Assembly (NCBI RefSeq): GCF_002024165.1 | Contig: NZ_MWQN01000003.1 | Location: 248,001 to 312,000 of the forward strand | Direction of reading: 5' to 3' | Source: Embleya scabrispora | GTDB lineage: Bacteria; Actinomycetota; Actinomycetes; Streptomycetales; Streptomycetaceae | DNA length: 64,000 bases | Shown here: piece by piece, positions 52,762-61,979 of the stretch | How the letters are laid out: the number at the start of each line of letters is the position of its first letter | How positions within the stretch are numbered: position 1 is the first letter of the stretch | Notes under the pieces: model-generated | Told to the model about the DNA's origin: nothing | Seen by the model: the letters and a program-made list of their open reading frames with translations, nothing else | Databases searched by the model: none | Program-made: the position numbers and the translations under genes

Positions 52762-53357
52762 GATGGGCCACCTTTCGTCTACCCACACCGGGCGGAGCCG
52801 GGGGTCCGTCCGCCGGCCGGCCGGAACGAACCGGCGAAAGGCCGCGGCGGCGATCAACACGCAGGGGCACCTCCCAGACTGGTACCAACCGGTTGCCCCC
52901 GCTCGCCGCACTACCCCATTCGAGTGAGGCCCCTGACCGCCCAAGGGCTGCGGGTGAGCGAGCCTGCCCGTAAACCGCGCGGGCCGGCGTGCCGAAGCCC
53001 CGCCAGGGCCGTACCGGCGAACGAGATTCCCACCCCGGTCCGGGGAGCGGCCGACGACGAGGACGAAACGCCGCCCCAACTCCCCGCAGCCGAGGGCCCG
53101 TTGCCCGCCGGCTGGGTCGGCCGCCGTCCGGTGGCGTGGGAGACCACGCTCTTGCGATCGGGGTCGAGCACGGCGTTGACGTCGGCGAGGTGGGCGACGC
53201 GGCGAGTACCGACCCGGCCGAGCGGTCCGCGCCGGTCGACGTGCTGCGCGGCTTCGAGACGACCACCCGTGAACGCTGCGAGGTGTTGTGCGTTCAACGC
53301 GAGTACGCCCACGACTTCGCCGCCACGCTGCGCGAGCACACCGCCGCCCTGACCCGC
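52762..53357. other. Intergenic region with a possible gene remnant
   Basis: 596 bp without an intact gene. On the plus strand 53150-53345 reads DVLRGFETTTRERCEVLCVQ, then REYAHDFAATLREHTAALTR. This looks more like real protein than the surrounding frames and may be the 3' remnant of an unknown helical protein, with the frame destroyed by the tandem octamer at 53358. Nothing else is recognised. Confidence 0.3.
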
Positions 53358-53397
53358 ACGGCGTCACGGCGTCACGGCGTCACGGCGTCACGGCGTC
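53358..53397. repeat. Five perfect copies of an 8-bp tandem repeat
   Basis: ACGGCGTC repeated five times without error. The minus-strand stop codon of the oxidoreductase (53388-53390) lies inside it. It is a potential slippage site where a copy-number change would alter the 3' end of that gene. Confidence 0.9.
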
Positions 53398-54307
53398 AGC
53401 ACGATCTTGCCGCGGGTGTGGCCCGAACGGCTGGCGTCCCAGGCCGTGCCGACCTCCTCCAAGGGGTACGTGGCAGCGATCTCCACGGTCAATCTCCCCC
53501 GGTCGACCAGCCCCCCAGTTCGGCGAGCTTCGCGCCGTCCGGGCGCACCCAGATCCAGTGGCCGCCGTGCTCGTCCACGCTGTTGTCGGCGGTGGACGCA
53601 TGCCGCCCGCCGGGCGCCAGCACCGCCAACGTCGTGTGCAACTGCCCGCCGACGAAGTCGGCGACGGCCGTGACGCCCTCCGGCGCCAATTCCCGGACCC
53701 TCTCGGCCAAGCCGTCCCCGTACACGACGGGTTCGCCCCCCAGCCCACGCACGAAGTCGTGGTTGCGCTCGGACGCCGTCCCGATGACTCGCGCTCCGCG
53801 CTCGCGCGCGATCTGAACCGCGAGACTCCCGACCCCTCCTGCCGCCGCGTGGATCAGCAGCGTCTGTCCGCCGCCGATGTCGAGTCGCTCCAGTGTGCGC
53901 AGCGCGGTCAGACCGGCCAGCGGCAAGCCTGCCGCCCCCGCCCAGTCCAGTGCCGCCGACTTGCGCGCCACGGAGCCGGCCGGCACGGCCACGAGTTCGG
54001 CGTACGTGCCGCCGTGCACCATGTCCTTGCGGGCATACGCCATGACCTCGTCGCCGATCTCGAACTCCGGCGTGTCGGGCCCGCGCGCCACGACGACCCC
54101 GGCGACGTCCCATCCCGGGATCACCGGGAACACGGCGTCGAGCATGCCGTCGAGCCCGCCGGTCATCAGTTTCCAGTCCACCGGATTGACCCCGGCCGCC
54201 CGCACCGCGATCAGGACTTGCCCCGGCCCGCACTTCGGATCGGACACCTCCCGCACCGACAAGCCGGAGTTGTCGGTGCCATAGGCGTCGTACGCCACCG
54301 CTCGCAT
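53388..54307 (-). pseudogene. Zinc-less MDR oxidoreductase with a one-base frameshift
   Basis: A quinone-oxidoreductase-like NADP-dependent medium-chain reductase. It starts MRAVAYDAYGTDNSGLSVRE and has the domain features AAGVNPVDWKLM, GWDVAGVVVARG and the Rossmann loop HAAAGGVGSLAVQIAR. The reading frame fails in a run of six Cs (53511-53516 on the plus strand) and stops prematurely at 53489. In the alternative frame the expected C-terminus continues at once (VDRGRLTVEIAATYPLEEVG, ending SGHTRGKIVLTP) to a TGA at 53390-53388. One added G restores 306 residues. The cause is either a real mutation or a homopolymer sequencing error, as with the response regulator at 6064. Confidence 0.85.
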
Positions 54308-54632
54308 GCGAAGGGCCCTCCCTGTCGGACGTCGCGGGGGCGCCGCCGGTCGTGACGGTGGACACCACCCGCTCGAATCGCCCGCGCTTACCCGGGTCCT
54401 CGCCCACCCAATCGCCCCACGCTTGCTCGCGTGGCGGATTCACTCGGTCGGCGAGCCCGCCGAGCCGGTCGATCGGGTGTGAGGTTCATGATCCGCGCGT
54501 GAGGCGGATCGACCCGGGCGGTGGGAAAGACCGCCCGGAGCCCGTGCCCGTCGGGTCGTTCGACGGGACTCCGGACTCCGGGCGACGTACCGCGTCACCG
54601 AGGCGACGACGTACCCGACGGCGCCGGCCGAG
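54308..54632. other. Intergenic region
   Basis: 325 bp between two minus-strand genes. No coding region is supported. It should contain the promoter of the oxidoreductase and the 3' end of the carboxypeptidase transcript. No clear hairpin was seen. Confidence 0.4.
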
Positions 54633-55958
54633 CTAGCTGCACGTCTTGCCGATGGCGCGCGGCGGACAGTCGGCGTAGTCGAGCAGGTGCAGCACCGCGT
54701 TCTTGTTCCGAGTGGTCTCGCGCGGGATCACCTCGTCGGGCGGATAGAAACCGCCACCGCCGGAACGGGGGTACATCTCGAAGGTGTAGGCGTAGATTCG
54801 CTGGTCGCCCCAGAGCCAGTCGTCGATCGTGCCGTCCGTGATGTAGAGGTCGGACGACTGCTCGGGGGTGTAGCCGTTGGTCGCGGCCATCGCCCGGCCG
54901 ATCGTGGCGAACGTGTTGTACTCGTCGAGCGTCATGCCCGGTACGACGTTGGTGTAGGTCCAGCCGAACGGCCACAGCACCAGTTCGCTGTAGGTGTGGA
55001 AGTCGATCGCGGCCGTGATCTGCTGCTTGCCGCCGATCCTGCGTCCGCGCACCCAGTCGGCCATCGCCTTGACCTCGGGCGACGACTCGGCTCGCGGACC
55101 TCGATAGGTCTCACTCGACGGGACGGGCGAGGAACCGTTGCAGCAGCCGAACTTGTAGTTCCAGTTCCGGTTCAGGTCGGTGCCGACGTTGCTCGAACCG
55201 GCGTTGGGCTGACGGTTCTTGCGCCAACTGCGGTACGCGCCGGTGGCGATGTCGAACTCGCCGCCGTCGGGGTTGACGTCGGGCATGATCCAGATCTCGC
55301 GGCTGTCCACGAGCGACTTGATCCGGGCGTCGTTCGCGTAGCCGTCGCCGAGCAGCTTGATCAGGTAGAGCGCCATCTCGACGGTCAGGTGCTCACGGGC
55401 GTGCTGGTGGGCGGTGAACAGCACTTCCGGCTCGTTCTCGTCCACGGTGGGATTGTCGGAGATCTTCAGCAGATACAGGTCGCGCCCCTGATAGGTGCGG
55501 CCGATCACCTGTTTGGTGATGATGTCCGGATGGTTCGCGACGGCCTTGTCCAGCTCGGTGACCATCTCGGCGTAGTTGTGGTAATTCGAATCGGACGGCG
55601 GGAAGTCGAACGCGTGCGCGTCCGTCTCCGGCGTGCGCGCCGACGACGCGTCGACGCGGAATCCGAGTGCCCTGATCCGACGGACCTCGGACGGCGTCGC
55701 GGTGATCACGAGTCGACTGTCGTCGACGCCGTCGATCGAGGCGCCGGTGCCGGCGACGGCGGTGCGCTGCTCTGCCGTGCGCACCCCGGCAACCTGGTAT
55801 TCGGCCCCGGACTCGACCTTGTCCGTGCTCGAACTACCCTGTCCTACAGCCGAGTTGGATGTGGCGGTCAACAGCACGACCGCGCCGGCGAGCGCGCCGG
55901 CCACTGCCGACATACGCCTTCTCCCGCCGACCGATGTCCGTGTTCGTGTTCTCTTCAC
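54633..55958 (-). CDS. Secreted M14 zinc carboxypeptidase
   Basis: A 441-residue secreted metallocarboxypeptidase. Twin-arginine-like basic residues and a hydrophobic stretch ([20 protein letters not shown]) form the signal peptide. A pro-region of about 80 residues follows. The M14 domain begins near [14 protein letters not shown]. Zinc ligands are His186 and Glu189 in HQHARE, and His321 in IDFHTYSEL. Substrate-binding motifs include [10 protein letters not shown] and [13 protein letters not shown]. The catalytic Glu394 lies in YTFEMYP. It resembles streptomycete carboxypeptidase T-type enzymes. The GTG at 55958 follows AGGAGGC. The expected role is extracellular peptide breakdown. Confidence 0.92.
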   Translation of the reverse strand: MKRTRTRTSVGGRRRMSAVAGALAGAVVLLTATSNSAVGQGSSSTDKVESGAEYQVAGVRTAEQRTAVAGTGASIDGVDDSRLVITATPSEVRRIRALGFRVDASSARTPETDAHAFDFPPSDSNYHNYAEMVTELDKAVANHPDIITKQVIGRTYQGRDLYLLKISDNPTVDENEPEVLFTAHQHAREHLTVEMALYLIKLLGDGYANDARIKSLVDSREIWIMPDVNPDGGEFDIATGAYRSWRKNRQPNAGSSNVGTDLNRNWNYKFGCCNGSSPVPSSETYRGPRAESSPEVKAMADWVRGRRIGGKQQITAAIDFHTYSELVLWPFGWTYTNVVPGMTLDEYNTFATIGRAMAATNGYTPEQSSDLYITDGTIDDWLWGDQRIYAYTFEMYPRSGGGGFYPPDEVIPRETTRNKNAVLHLLDYADCPPRAIGKTCS

Positions 55959-56861
55959 GCATGCCTCCTGATGAGGGCGGCGTCGGCATTCCCCGACGCC
56001 GGAGGGGGTTTCCTCGCGTGCGGACGACCGCCTCCGCGGTGAGGGCCGGGCGGCAGTCGAGATTGCGTCTCCGAACAACGGTGGGGCGTCACGGCCCGAG
56101 GGCACAGCCGAATCGACGTGGGGACGAGGACCCGGTGACATCGGTTGCCGGCGGCACGGCCGGAAGCCGAACACGAACGCGCGACCGAAGGTCGGAGGGG
56201 ACGAACGCGCGCTGTACGGGAAACCACTTCCCGCTCCCGGCCCCGGTCCCTCACGAAAGCGTTTCGCGGGTCGCGGACCCGGTCGACGCGGGAAGCCGTC
56301 GTTGCCGGGGTGGAGTTCCGGACTCGTCGTCCGACGCGGGCGGCGGAAGCCGGAGGAAAAGAGGGTGCTGTGAGATCGACCGTCGGACGGTCACGTCGCA
56401 TTGTGTCCGATACGCGACACGTGGACAGCCATAAATCGAGCCGAACCCACGGCCGGAATCACCGGCGGCCGGACCGACCGCCCCGCTTACCCTGCGGCGG
56501 CGAAACGGGTGCGGACCGGCCACCGGAATCCACCCGGCGCACCGTGCCCTGCGGTGATGCCGGCGTCGACACCGACCGACGTCACACACCGCCACCTCCA
56601 CACCGCACGCGCACTCTCGCGCCACACCCCCGCGCGGCGAAACCACGTGTCCGTTTCCCACCGGCCGAACGCGAATCCCGTCCTCCGGCGCGGCGTTGCC
56701 CTCCCGCGGGAGTCGCGATCGGCCGGCTTGCCCGAGTCGGCCAAGTACAGCACGCTGGGCCTCGGGCACGTGGGCCGACTGCGAGCCCGGATCGCGCATC
56801 GATGAGTTTCCCGCGTCGCGCCGGTCCATACCCCGGACACCCCCGGACGGAAGGCCGCGCC
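55959..56861. other. 903-bp divergent intergenic region
   Basis: Unusually long for a promoter region. Frames across it are Arg/Pro/His-rich with no recognisable domain and no start context. I see no supported gene, repeat or RNA structure. A lost gene is possible. Confidence 0.4.
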
Positions 56862-57428
56862 ATGCGGAAACTGATCTATGGCATGAACTCGACCCTGGAC
56901 GGCTACATCGCCGCGGCCGGCGACGACATCGGCTGGGGCGGGCCGCGGAACGACGAGTTGTTCCAGTGGTGGCTCGACCACGAACAGGCGAGTGGCTTGT
57001 CGCTGTACGGGCGCAAACTGTGGGAGACGATGAGTTCCTACTGGCCGACCGGCGACCAACAGCCCAACGCCACCCCGGCGGAGATCGAGTTCGCGCGGAA
57101 CTGGCGCGACACGCCGAAAGTGGTGTTCTCCTCGACGATCGAACACGTCGACTGGAACACCCGCCTGGTCACCGGCGACGCGATCACGGAGATCACCGGG
57201 CTCAAGGCAGAGGACGGTGGCCCGATGACCATCGGCGGCGCAACGCTCGCCGGGACGGCCATGCGCGCCGGGCTGATCGACGAGTACGTGATCGCCACCC
57301 ATCCGGTTCTGGTGGGCGGCGGCACGCCGCTGTTCACCGCGCTGGACAACTGGGTGAACCTGAAGCTGGTGGAGACGAGGACGGTTCCCGGCGGCGTGGT
57401 TCTGACCAGGTACGAGACGAGGCGCTGA
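56862..57428 (+). CDS. RibD C-terminal/dihydrofolate reductase-like protein
   Basis: A 188-residue reductase of the RibD_C (YwjB-type) family, which has the DHFR fold and binds NADPH. It shows MRKLIYGMNSTLDGYIA, then LSLYGRKLWETMSSYWP, KVVFSSTIEHVDWNTRLV, the glycine loop DGGPMTIGGATLAGTAMRAG and the terminal HPVLVGGGTPLF. Stand-alone members are common in actinomycetes with unknown substrates and are not true dihydrofolate reductases. The ATG at 56862 follows ACGGAAGG. It is transcribed alone. Confidence 0.9.
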   Translation: MRKLIYGMNSTLDGYIAAAGDDIGWGGPRNDELFQWWLDHEQASGLSLYGRKLWETMSSYWPTGDQQPNATPAEIEFARNWRDTPKVVFSSTIEHVDWNTRLVTGDAITEITGLKAEDGGPMTIGGATLAGTAMRAGLIDEYVIATHPVLVGGGTPLFTALDNWVNLKLVETRTVPGGVVLTRYETRR

Positions 57429-57550
57429 GCACCACCGCCGACGCGCCGGCCCTGCGGTAAGCCGGCGCGGACCGGTTCGCGGCGATCGTTCGCCCGTGTC
57501 CGGATGTACCGCCGTCGCAACGAACACGGGGGGGTTGGGCACCACCGGAC

Positions 57551-58591
57551 TCAGGGCGTCTCCTCCAGGCGGCGGCGTTCCTCGGCGGTCCACTTACGGG
57601 TGTCCCTCGGGCGGACATACGGTTCCCGGCCCTCGGGAAGCCCACCGGCGATCGCGCGTCGCCGGGCGAGCTCGGCGTCGAACTCCAGCCCGAGCAGGAC
57701 CGCGAGATTGGTGATCCACAACCACACCAAAAAGATGATCACGCCCGCGAGCGTTCCGTACGTCTTGTTGTAGGAGGCGAAGTTCGCGACGTAGAAGGCG
57801 AACCCGGCGGAGGCGAGCATCCAGATCACCAGGGCCACGAGGCTGCCCGGGGTCACCCACGCGAAGCCGCGACCGGCGGCGTTCGGCGCCGCCCAGTACA
57901 GGATCGCGATCATCATCGTCACGACCACGACCAGGATCGGCCACTTCACGATCGACCACACCGTCAGCGCGCCGTCGGCGACACCCAGCGCGGTACCCAC
58001 GTGCCGAGCCAGAGCACCGGTGAAGACCACGATCAGCGCGCTCGCGCACGCCAACAGCATCAGGACGACGGTCAGACCGAGCCGCAGCGGAAGGATCTTC
58101 CACACCGGCCGGCCCTCGGGCATGTCGTAGACGGCGTTGGAGGCCCGGATGAACGCGGCGACATAGCCGGACGCGGACCACACGGCGACCGCCAGACCCA
58201 CGACCGCCAGCACCGAGCCCAGACTGCCGTCGTTGCGCAACTGCCGCACCGCGTCGCTGATCACGTCACGGACCGAACTCGGCGCCCAGGTGTGCAGATT
58301 GTCCAGCACCTGCTCGGTGGCGGACTCACCGGCGACACCCAGGAGGGAGACCAGCACCAGCAGACCCGGGAACAGCGCCATGACGCTGTAGTAGGTCAGG
58401 GCCGCAGCCCGGTCCGAGAGTTCGTCGTCCCTGAATTCCTTGACCGTACCGCGCAGCACCGCCCACCAGGCGCGTTTGGACAACTGGGTGGGCTCGGCGG
58501 GCTCTCGTTCCTCGACCTGCTCGGAGGGCCCCACCTCGATCGCATGATCGGCGTCGTCCCCTTGGCGTCCGTGTCGCGGTGCGCGTGTCAT
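57551..58591 (-). CDS. YihY/BrkB-family membrane protein
   Basis: A 346-residue integral membrane protein of the YihY (UPF0761) family with six main helices. Family features are DRAAALTYYSVMALFPGLLVL, SASGYVAAFIRASNAVYDMP and YWAAPNA, plus the final helix FLVWLWITNLAVLLGLEFDAEL. The N-terminal ~60 residues are acidic and disordered. Family members were once called ribonuclease BN in error, and the true role is unknown, perhaps transport or envelope function. The ATG at 58591 is chosen, because upstream in-frame sequence overlaps the divergent radical SAM gene. Confidence 0.9.
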   Translation of the reverse strand: MTRAPRHGRQGDDADHAIEVGPSEQVEEREPAEPTQLSKRAWWAVLRGTVKEFRDDELSDRAAALTYYSVMALFPGLLVLVSLLGVAGESATEQVLDNLHTWAPSSVRDVISDAVRQLRNDGSLGSVLAVVGLAVAVWSASGYVAAFIRASNAVYDMPEGRPVWKILPLRLGLTVVLMLLACASALIVVFTGALARHVGTALGVADGALTVWSIVKWPILVVVVTMMIAILYWAAPNAAGRGFAWVTPGSLVALVIWMLASAGFAFYVANFASYNKTYGTLAGVIIFLVWLWITNLAVLLGLEFDAELARRRAIAGGLPEGREPYVRPRDTRKWTAEERRRLEETP

Positions 58592-58802
58592 ATCCGACGG
58601 ATTTCCGCTCCGGCCCGCCTCATGCCGGGTTCGACGGCCCATCCTGTACGCCCCGGCGACCCGACGTGTTTCCCCGCTCGCGTCCTCGGGGGCAATGTCG
58701 CCTCCCGGAGACGGTGATGCCCCGCGGCAGCCGGACTCGCCGACACGTCGCGCGCGGTAAATCCGCCCAGGTCGTGTGGGCCCGTTCATGCATGATGACG
58801 GG

Positions 58803-60143
58803 ATGAACCACAGCGACCAGCGCTTCCACGTCATCGTGTTGTCGAACTTCGCGAAGGGCTTCGACAAGTACGCCTTCACCTACGGCAAGGCGGGGATTCC
58901 GGAGAGTACCCATCCCGACCGGTTCCACCTGCTGACCCGTGCGGAGTTGGGGATCGGCATCGGCAAGGCTCGACGCCTGTTGGACCGTCTGGCCATTCCG
59001 GGCGATCGGCTGTTGGTGCTGGAAACCACGGTGGACCCCGACGCGTTGATACCCAACGTGTCGACCGGTCTGGGCATGGAACTGCACGAGGCTCGTATCC
59101 GGTTGTCGGCGGTCCACGAACTCCGCCAAGCGGGCGGCGAGTTCACCCTGAGCCCGACGACCGTCGAGGACGCGATGGCGGCCTCCCTGCACCTGCACGA
59201 ATCGGCACTGCACGGCTACGCCGAAACGCGACCGCGCTCGGTTTCGCTTCTGCCGGTCGCCTCCGCCTGCCAGGCCCGGTGTTCGTTCTGCTTCTCCTCG
59301 GCTTCGATCTCCAGCGATCAGGCGCCGGCACGGGTCCCGTGGGACGCGGTCGGGCACTGGCTGGAGCGCGCCCGTGCGGCGGGTGCCGAGCGTGCGGTGA
59401 TCACCGGCGGCGGCGAGCCCACGCTCATACCGTTCGAACAGCAGCTGCGACTGGTGTCCGCCTGCTCGGCGGCTTTCCCGAAGGTGGTCCTGATCACCAA
59501 CGCACACACCCTGGCGAAGGGCACACACGCCGACCGGGCCGGCCGTCTCGAGGCGCTGAGCGCGGCGGGCCTGAGCGTGCTGGCGGTCTCCCGGCACCAC
59601 CAGGACGACGCCGTCAACGAGCGGCTGATGATGCTGCGTACGCCGGTGGGCGCCGTGATCGACACGTGGCGCACCGGACGTGACCGCCTGCCGGGCCTGC
59701 GGATGAGACTGATCTGCGTACTCCAGCACGGCGGCGTCGCCGACGCGGCCGACGTCGCCGCCTACTTGTCGTGGGCCGCGGCTTCCGGTGTCGACGAAGT
59801 CTGCTTCAAGGAGCTCTACGTATCCACCAGCACCGAGTCGCTCTACTTCGACCGCGCCGCCAACATCTGGAGCCGAGAGCACCAGGTTTCGCTGTCCGTC
59901 GTCACCCGGTTCGCCGAGCGGCACGGCCTCGAACCGGCGAGCCGCCTGCCCTGGGGCGCGCCGGTCTACCACGGCAGCTGGGACGGCCGGCCGATGCGGA
60001 TCGCCGCGTACACCGAACCCAGCCTGCTGTGGGAACGCACCAACGGCATCGCACGCAGTTGGAACGTCATGGCCGACGGACGCTGCTACGCCTCCCTCGA
60101 GGACCGGGCCAGCGAGATCGTGGCGGAAGGCGCAGCGGCATGA
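58803..60143 (+). CDS. Radical SAM enzyme with an unusual N-terminal domain
   Basis: A 446-residue radical SAM protein. The [4Fe-4S] site is CQARCSFC (Cys156, Cys160, Cys163), preceded by SVSLLPVASA. The SAM-binding region is RAVITGGGEPTLIPF. A ~150-residue N-terminal region before the cluster (QRFHVIVLSNFAKGFDKYAF) is not a standard accessory domain. The C-terminal part (RSWNVMADGRCYASLEDR) has one Cys and no obvious SPASM cluster set. The start may be ATG 58803 or ATG 58788. It heads a three-gene operon whose stops and starts overlap as ATGA. The reaction is unknown: C-C bond formation or epimerisation of an amino acid-derived small molecule are possibilities. Confidence 0.88.
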   Translation: MNHSDQRFHVIVLSNFAKGFDKYAFTYGKAGIPESTHPDRFHLLTRAELGIGIGKARRLLDRLAIPGDRLLVLETTVDPDALIPNVSTGLGMELHEARIRLSAVHELRQAGGEFTLSPTTVEDAMAASLHLHESALHGYAETRPRSVSLLPVASACQARCSFCFSSASISSDQAPARVPWDAVGHWLERARAAGAERAVITGGGEPTLIPFEQQLRLVSACSAAFPKVVLITNAHTLAKGTHADRAGRLEALSAAGLSVLAVSRHHQDDAVNERLMMLRTPVGAVIDTWRTGRDRLPGLRMRLICVLQHGGVADAADVAAYLSWAAASGVDEVCFKELYVSTSTESLYFDRAANIWSREHQVSLSVVTRFAERHGLEPASRLPWGAPVYHGSWDGRPMRIAAYTEPSLLWERTNGIARSWNVMADGRCYASLEDRASEIVAEGAAA

Positions 60144-61156
60144 GGTTCGACGGGTTCCAGGAATTCCGGCAGCGGCAACTGCGGGCTTCGTCCTCGCTGT
60201 TGGACGCCGCCGAGACCAACGTGTACCGGGCGCTCGCCCCGCTGCGACCGGAGCCGCCAACCGACCCGCGTACGGTGCACCGGTGCGATCTCGCCCGTGC
60301 CTGGCTGCGGCGCTTCGAGCTGCCGGAGGAGTGGTCCCGCCGGGCCATGGTCTGTCGAGGGGTCCGTCATGGGCTCGGCGTGGTGTTCCACCAGTTGCGT
60401 GCCGCGCAGGCGCGGTTGTGGCTGCCCGGCGACGTGTATCCGGTCTACTTCGAGCTGGCTCGCGCCGCGGGGCTGGCGCCCGAGTCCTATCCGACGCTGC
60501 CGGCTCCGGTTCTGCCGAGGTCGCCGGCGGACGACCGGCCGGAATACCTGCTGCTGGCCAACCCCAGCAAGCCGCTCGGCCGATACCTGTCCGACGCCGA
60601 GTGCGCCGCGGTGATCTCGTGGTTGCGGGTATCACCACGCCGCCACCTGCTGATCGACAGCGTCTACGACCTGGGAGGCCCGTTCGCCGCCGGCACCCGG
60701 CGTTTGCTGGACACCGGTCGTGCGGTGCTGCTGCATTCGGTCACCAAGGGGTGGTTGTGGCCGCGGACGTTCGGCGTGGTCCTGCTGGATCCGACGCACG
60801 CCGCCTTGGCCGAGGCGTTCCGGGCGGATCCGCCGACGTCGGCACAGCTGAGGCTCGCCGACCGGCTGCTGACCGAGCACGGCGACGTGCCCCGGCAGGT
60901 CGTCGACGAACTGGCCGCACGCGCCGAGCGATTGTTCGAACGGCTGCCGGACGACGTGCTCGCGGCGATTCCCACGGCGAGCCGGAGCTGTCCCGGGAAC
61001 TACTTCTTCCCGGTCGAGATGCCGGCGGAGACGCTTCGGCGCGAGTGCGGCGTGCTCGCCGTGCCGGTCGGCGTGTTCGGGGAGAGCGGTTGGTCCGGCT
61101 CCGTCCTGACCAGCCTCGCGGACGCTTTCGGCCCGACTCCGGCGGTGACACGATGA
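60140..61156 (+). CDS. PLP-dependent fold type I enzyme
   Basis: A 338-residue enzyme resembling class I/II aminotransferases but short. The PLP Asp is in RHLLIDSVYDLGG and the Schiff-base Lys in VLLHSVTKGWLWPRTFG. LLLANPSKPLGRYLSDAE matches the substrate-turn NP(N/S)-P-G of the family. The N-terminal ~100 residues are diverged. Its start overlaps the radical SAM stop (60140-60143) and its stop overlaps the methyltransferase start (61153-61156), so the three are made together. It would transaminate or decarboxylate the intermediate of the pathway. The substrate is unknown. Confidence 0.82.
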   Translation: MRFDGFQEFRQRQLRASSSLLDAAETNVYRALAPLRPEPPTDPRTVHRCDLARAWLRRFELPEEWSRRAMVCRGVRHGLGVVFHQLRAAQARLWLPGDVYPVYFELARAAGLAPESYPTLPAPVLPRSPADDRPEYLLLANPSKPLGRYLSDAECAAVISWLRVSPRRHLLIDSVYDLGGPFAAGTRRLLDTGRAVLLHSVTKGWLWPRTFGVVLLDPTHAALAEAFRADPPTSAQLRLADRLLTEHGDVPRQVVDELAARAERLFERLPDDVLAAIPTASRSCPGNYFFPVEMPAETLRRECGVLAVPVGVFGESGWSGSVLTSLADAFGPTPAVTR

Positions 61157-61932
61157 AACCGTTGGAGGACCTGGCCGTATACGAGGATGCGGATTTCTAC
61201 GACCGGGAGTTCGCCGCGCGGATCCACGACATCCCCTTCTTCGTCGACGAGGCGGTCCGGGCGGGCGGTCCGGTCCTGGAGGTGGCCTGCGGTACCGGGC
61301 GCATCACCCTGCCGATCGCGCGGGCGGGTGTCGAGGTCACCGGCCTCGACGTCATGCCGTCGATGCTTGCCCGTGCCCGTCGGCGTGCCGAGGACGAGCG
61401 ACTGCCGGTCGAGTGGCTGGAACAGGACTGCCGAGACATCCGCTCCGACCGGCGCTTCGCCCTGGTGTTCTCGGCGACCAACGCGATGCAGCACCTGCAC
61501 GACCTGGATTCCGTGGTCGCGTTCCTCACCTCGGCACGGAACGTGCTGCGGCCGGGCGGGATGCTGATCCTGGACGTGTTCAACCCCGACATGGCCAAGC
61601 TGTGCCGGCTCCCCGATTCGCCCTACCACCACAAGTCGGTCGTGGACCGGGACGGGGCAAGGCTCGACGTGCGGGCGACTACCGGCTACGACGCCGCTGC
61701 GCAAGTGCTGCGCTTCACGCTGGACTACCTGCGCGACGGTGTGTGCGTGCGCACCAAGCGAGTCGGCATGCGCTGCTTCTTTCCCGAGGAACTCGCGGCG
61801 CTCTGCCGACTGACCGGTCTGGACGTGGTGCGGCGGTACGGAGACTACGACCAATCCCCGTTCACGGGCACCTCGCCGAAGCAACTCCTGTTCTGCCGCG
61901 CCGGGGCGCTACCGGTCACGCATCCGAGCTGA
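61153..61932 (+). CDS. SAM-dependent methyltransferase (class I)
   Basis: A 259-residue class I methyltransferase. Motif I is VLEVACGTGRITLPIARAG and motif II is VTGLDVMPSMLARARRR. LVFSATNAMQHLHDLDSVVA and RPGGMLILDVFNPD complete the core. A C-terminal beta region ends FTGTSPKQLLFCRAG. It is the last gene of the coupled operon. Family members methylate small-molecule N, O or C sites, including glycosyl and amino substrates. The acceptor here is presumably the product of the radical SAM and PLP enzymes. Confidence 0.88.
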   Translation: MKPLEDLAVYEDADFYDREFAARIHDIPFFVDEAVRAGGPVLEVACGTGRITLPIARAGVEVTGLDVMPSMLARARRRAEDERLPVEWLEQDCRDIRSDRRFALVFSATNAMQHLHDLDSVVAFLTSARNVLRPGGMLILDVFNPDMAKLCRLPDSPYHHKSVVDRDGARLDVRATTGYDAAAQVLRFTLDYLRDGVCVRTKRVGMRCFFPEELAALCRLTGLDVVRRYGDYDQSPFTGTSPKQLLFCRAGALPVTHPS

Positions 61933-61979
61933 GCCGGACCTGCGCGGGGCGGTGGTACGGCTGCGGCTACCCTGCGGGA

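Noticed and set aside
56145-56861. N-terminal extension of the RibD-like reductase
   Set aside because: The extension is Arg/Pro-rich without domain features, and a proper ribosome binding site and the family N-terminus occur at ATG 56862.
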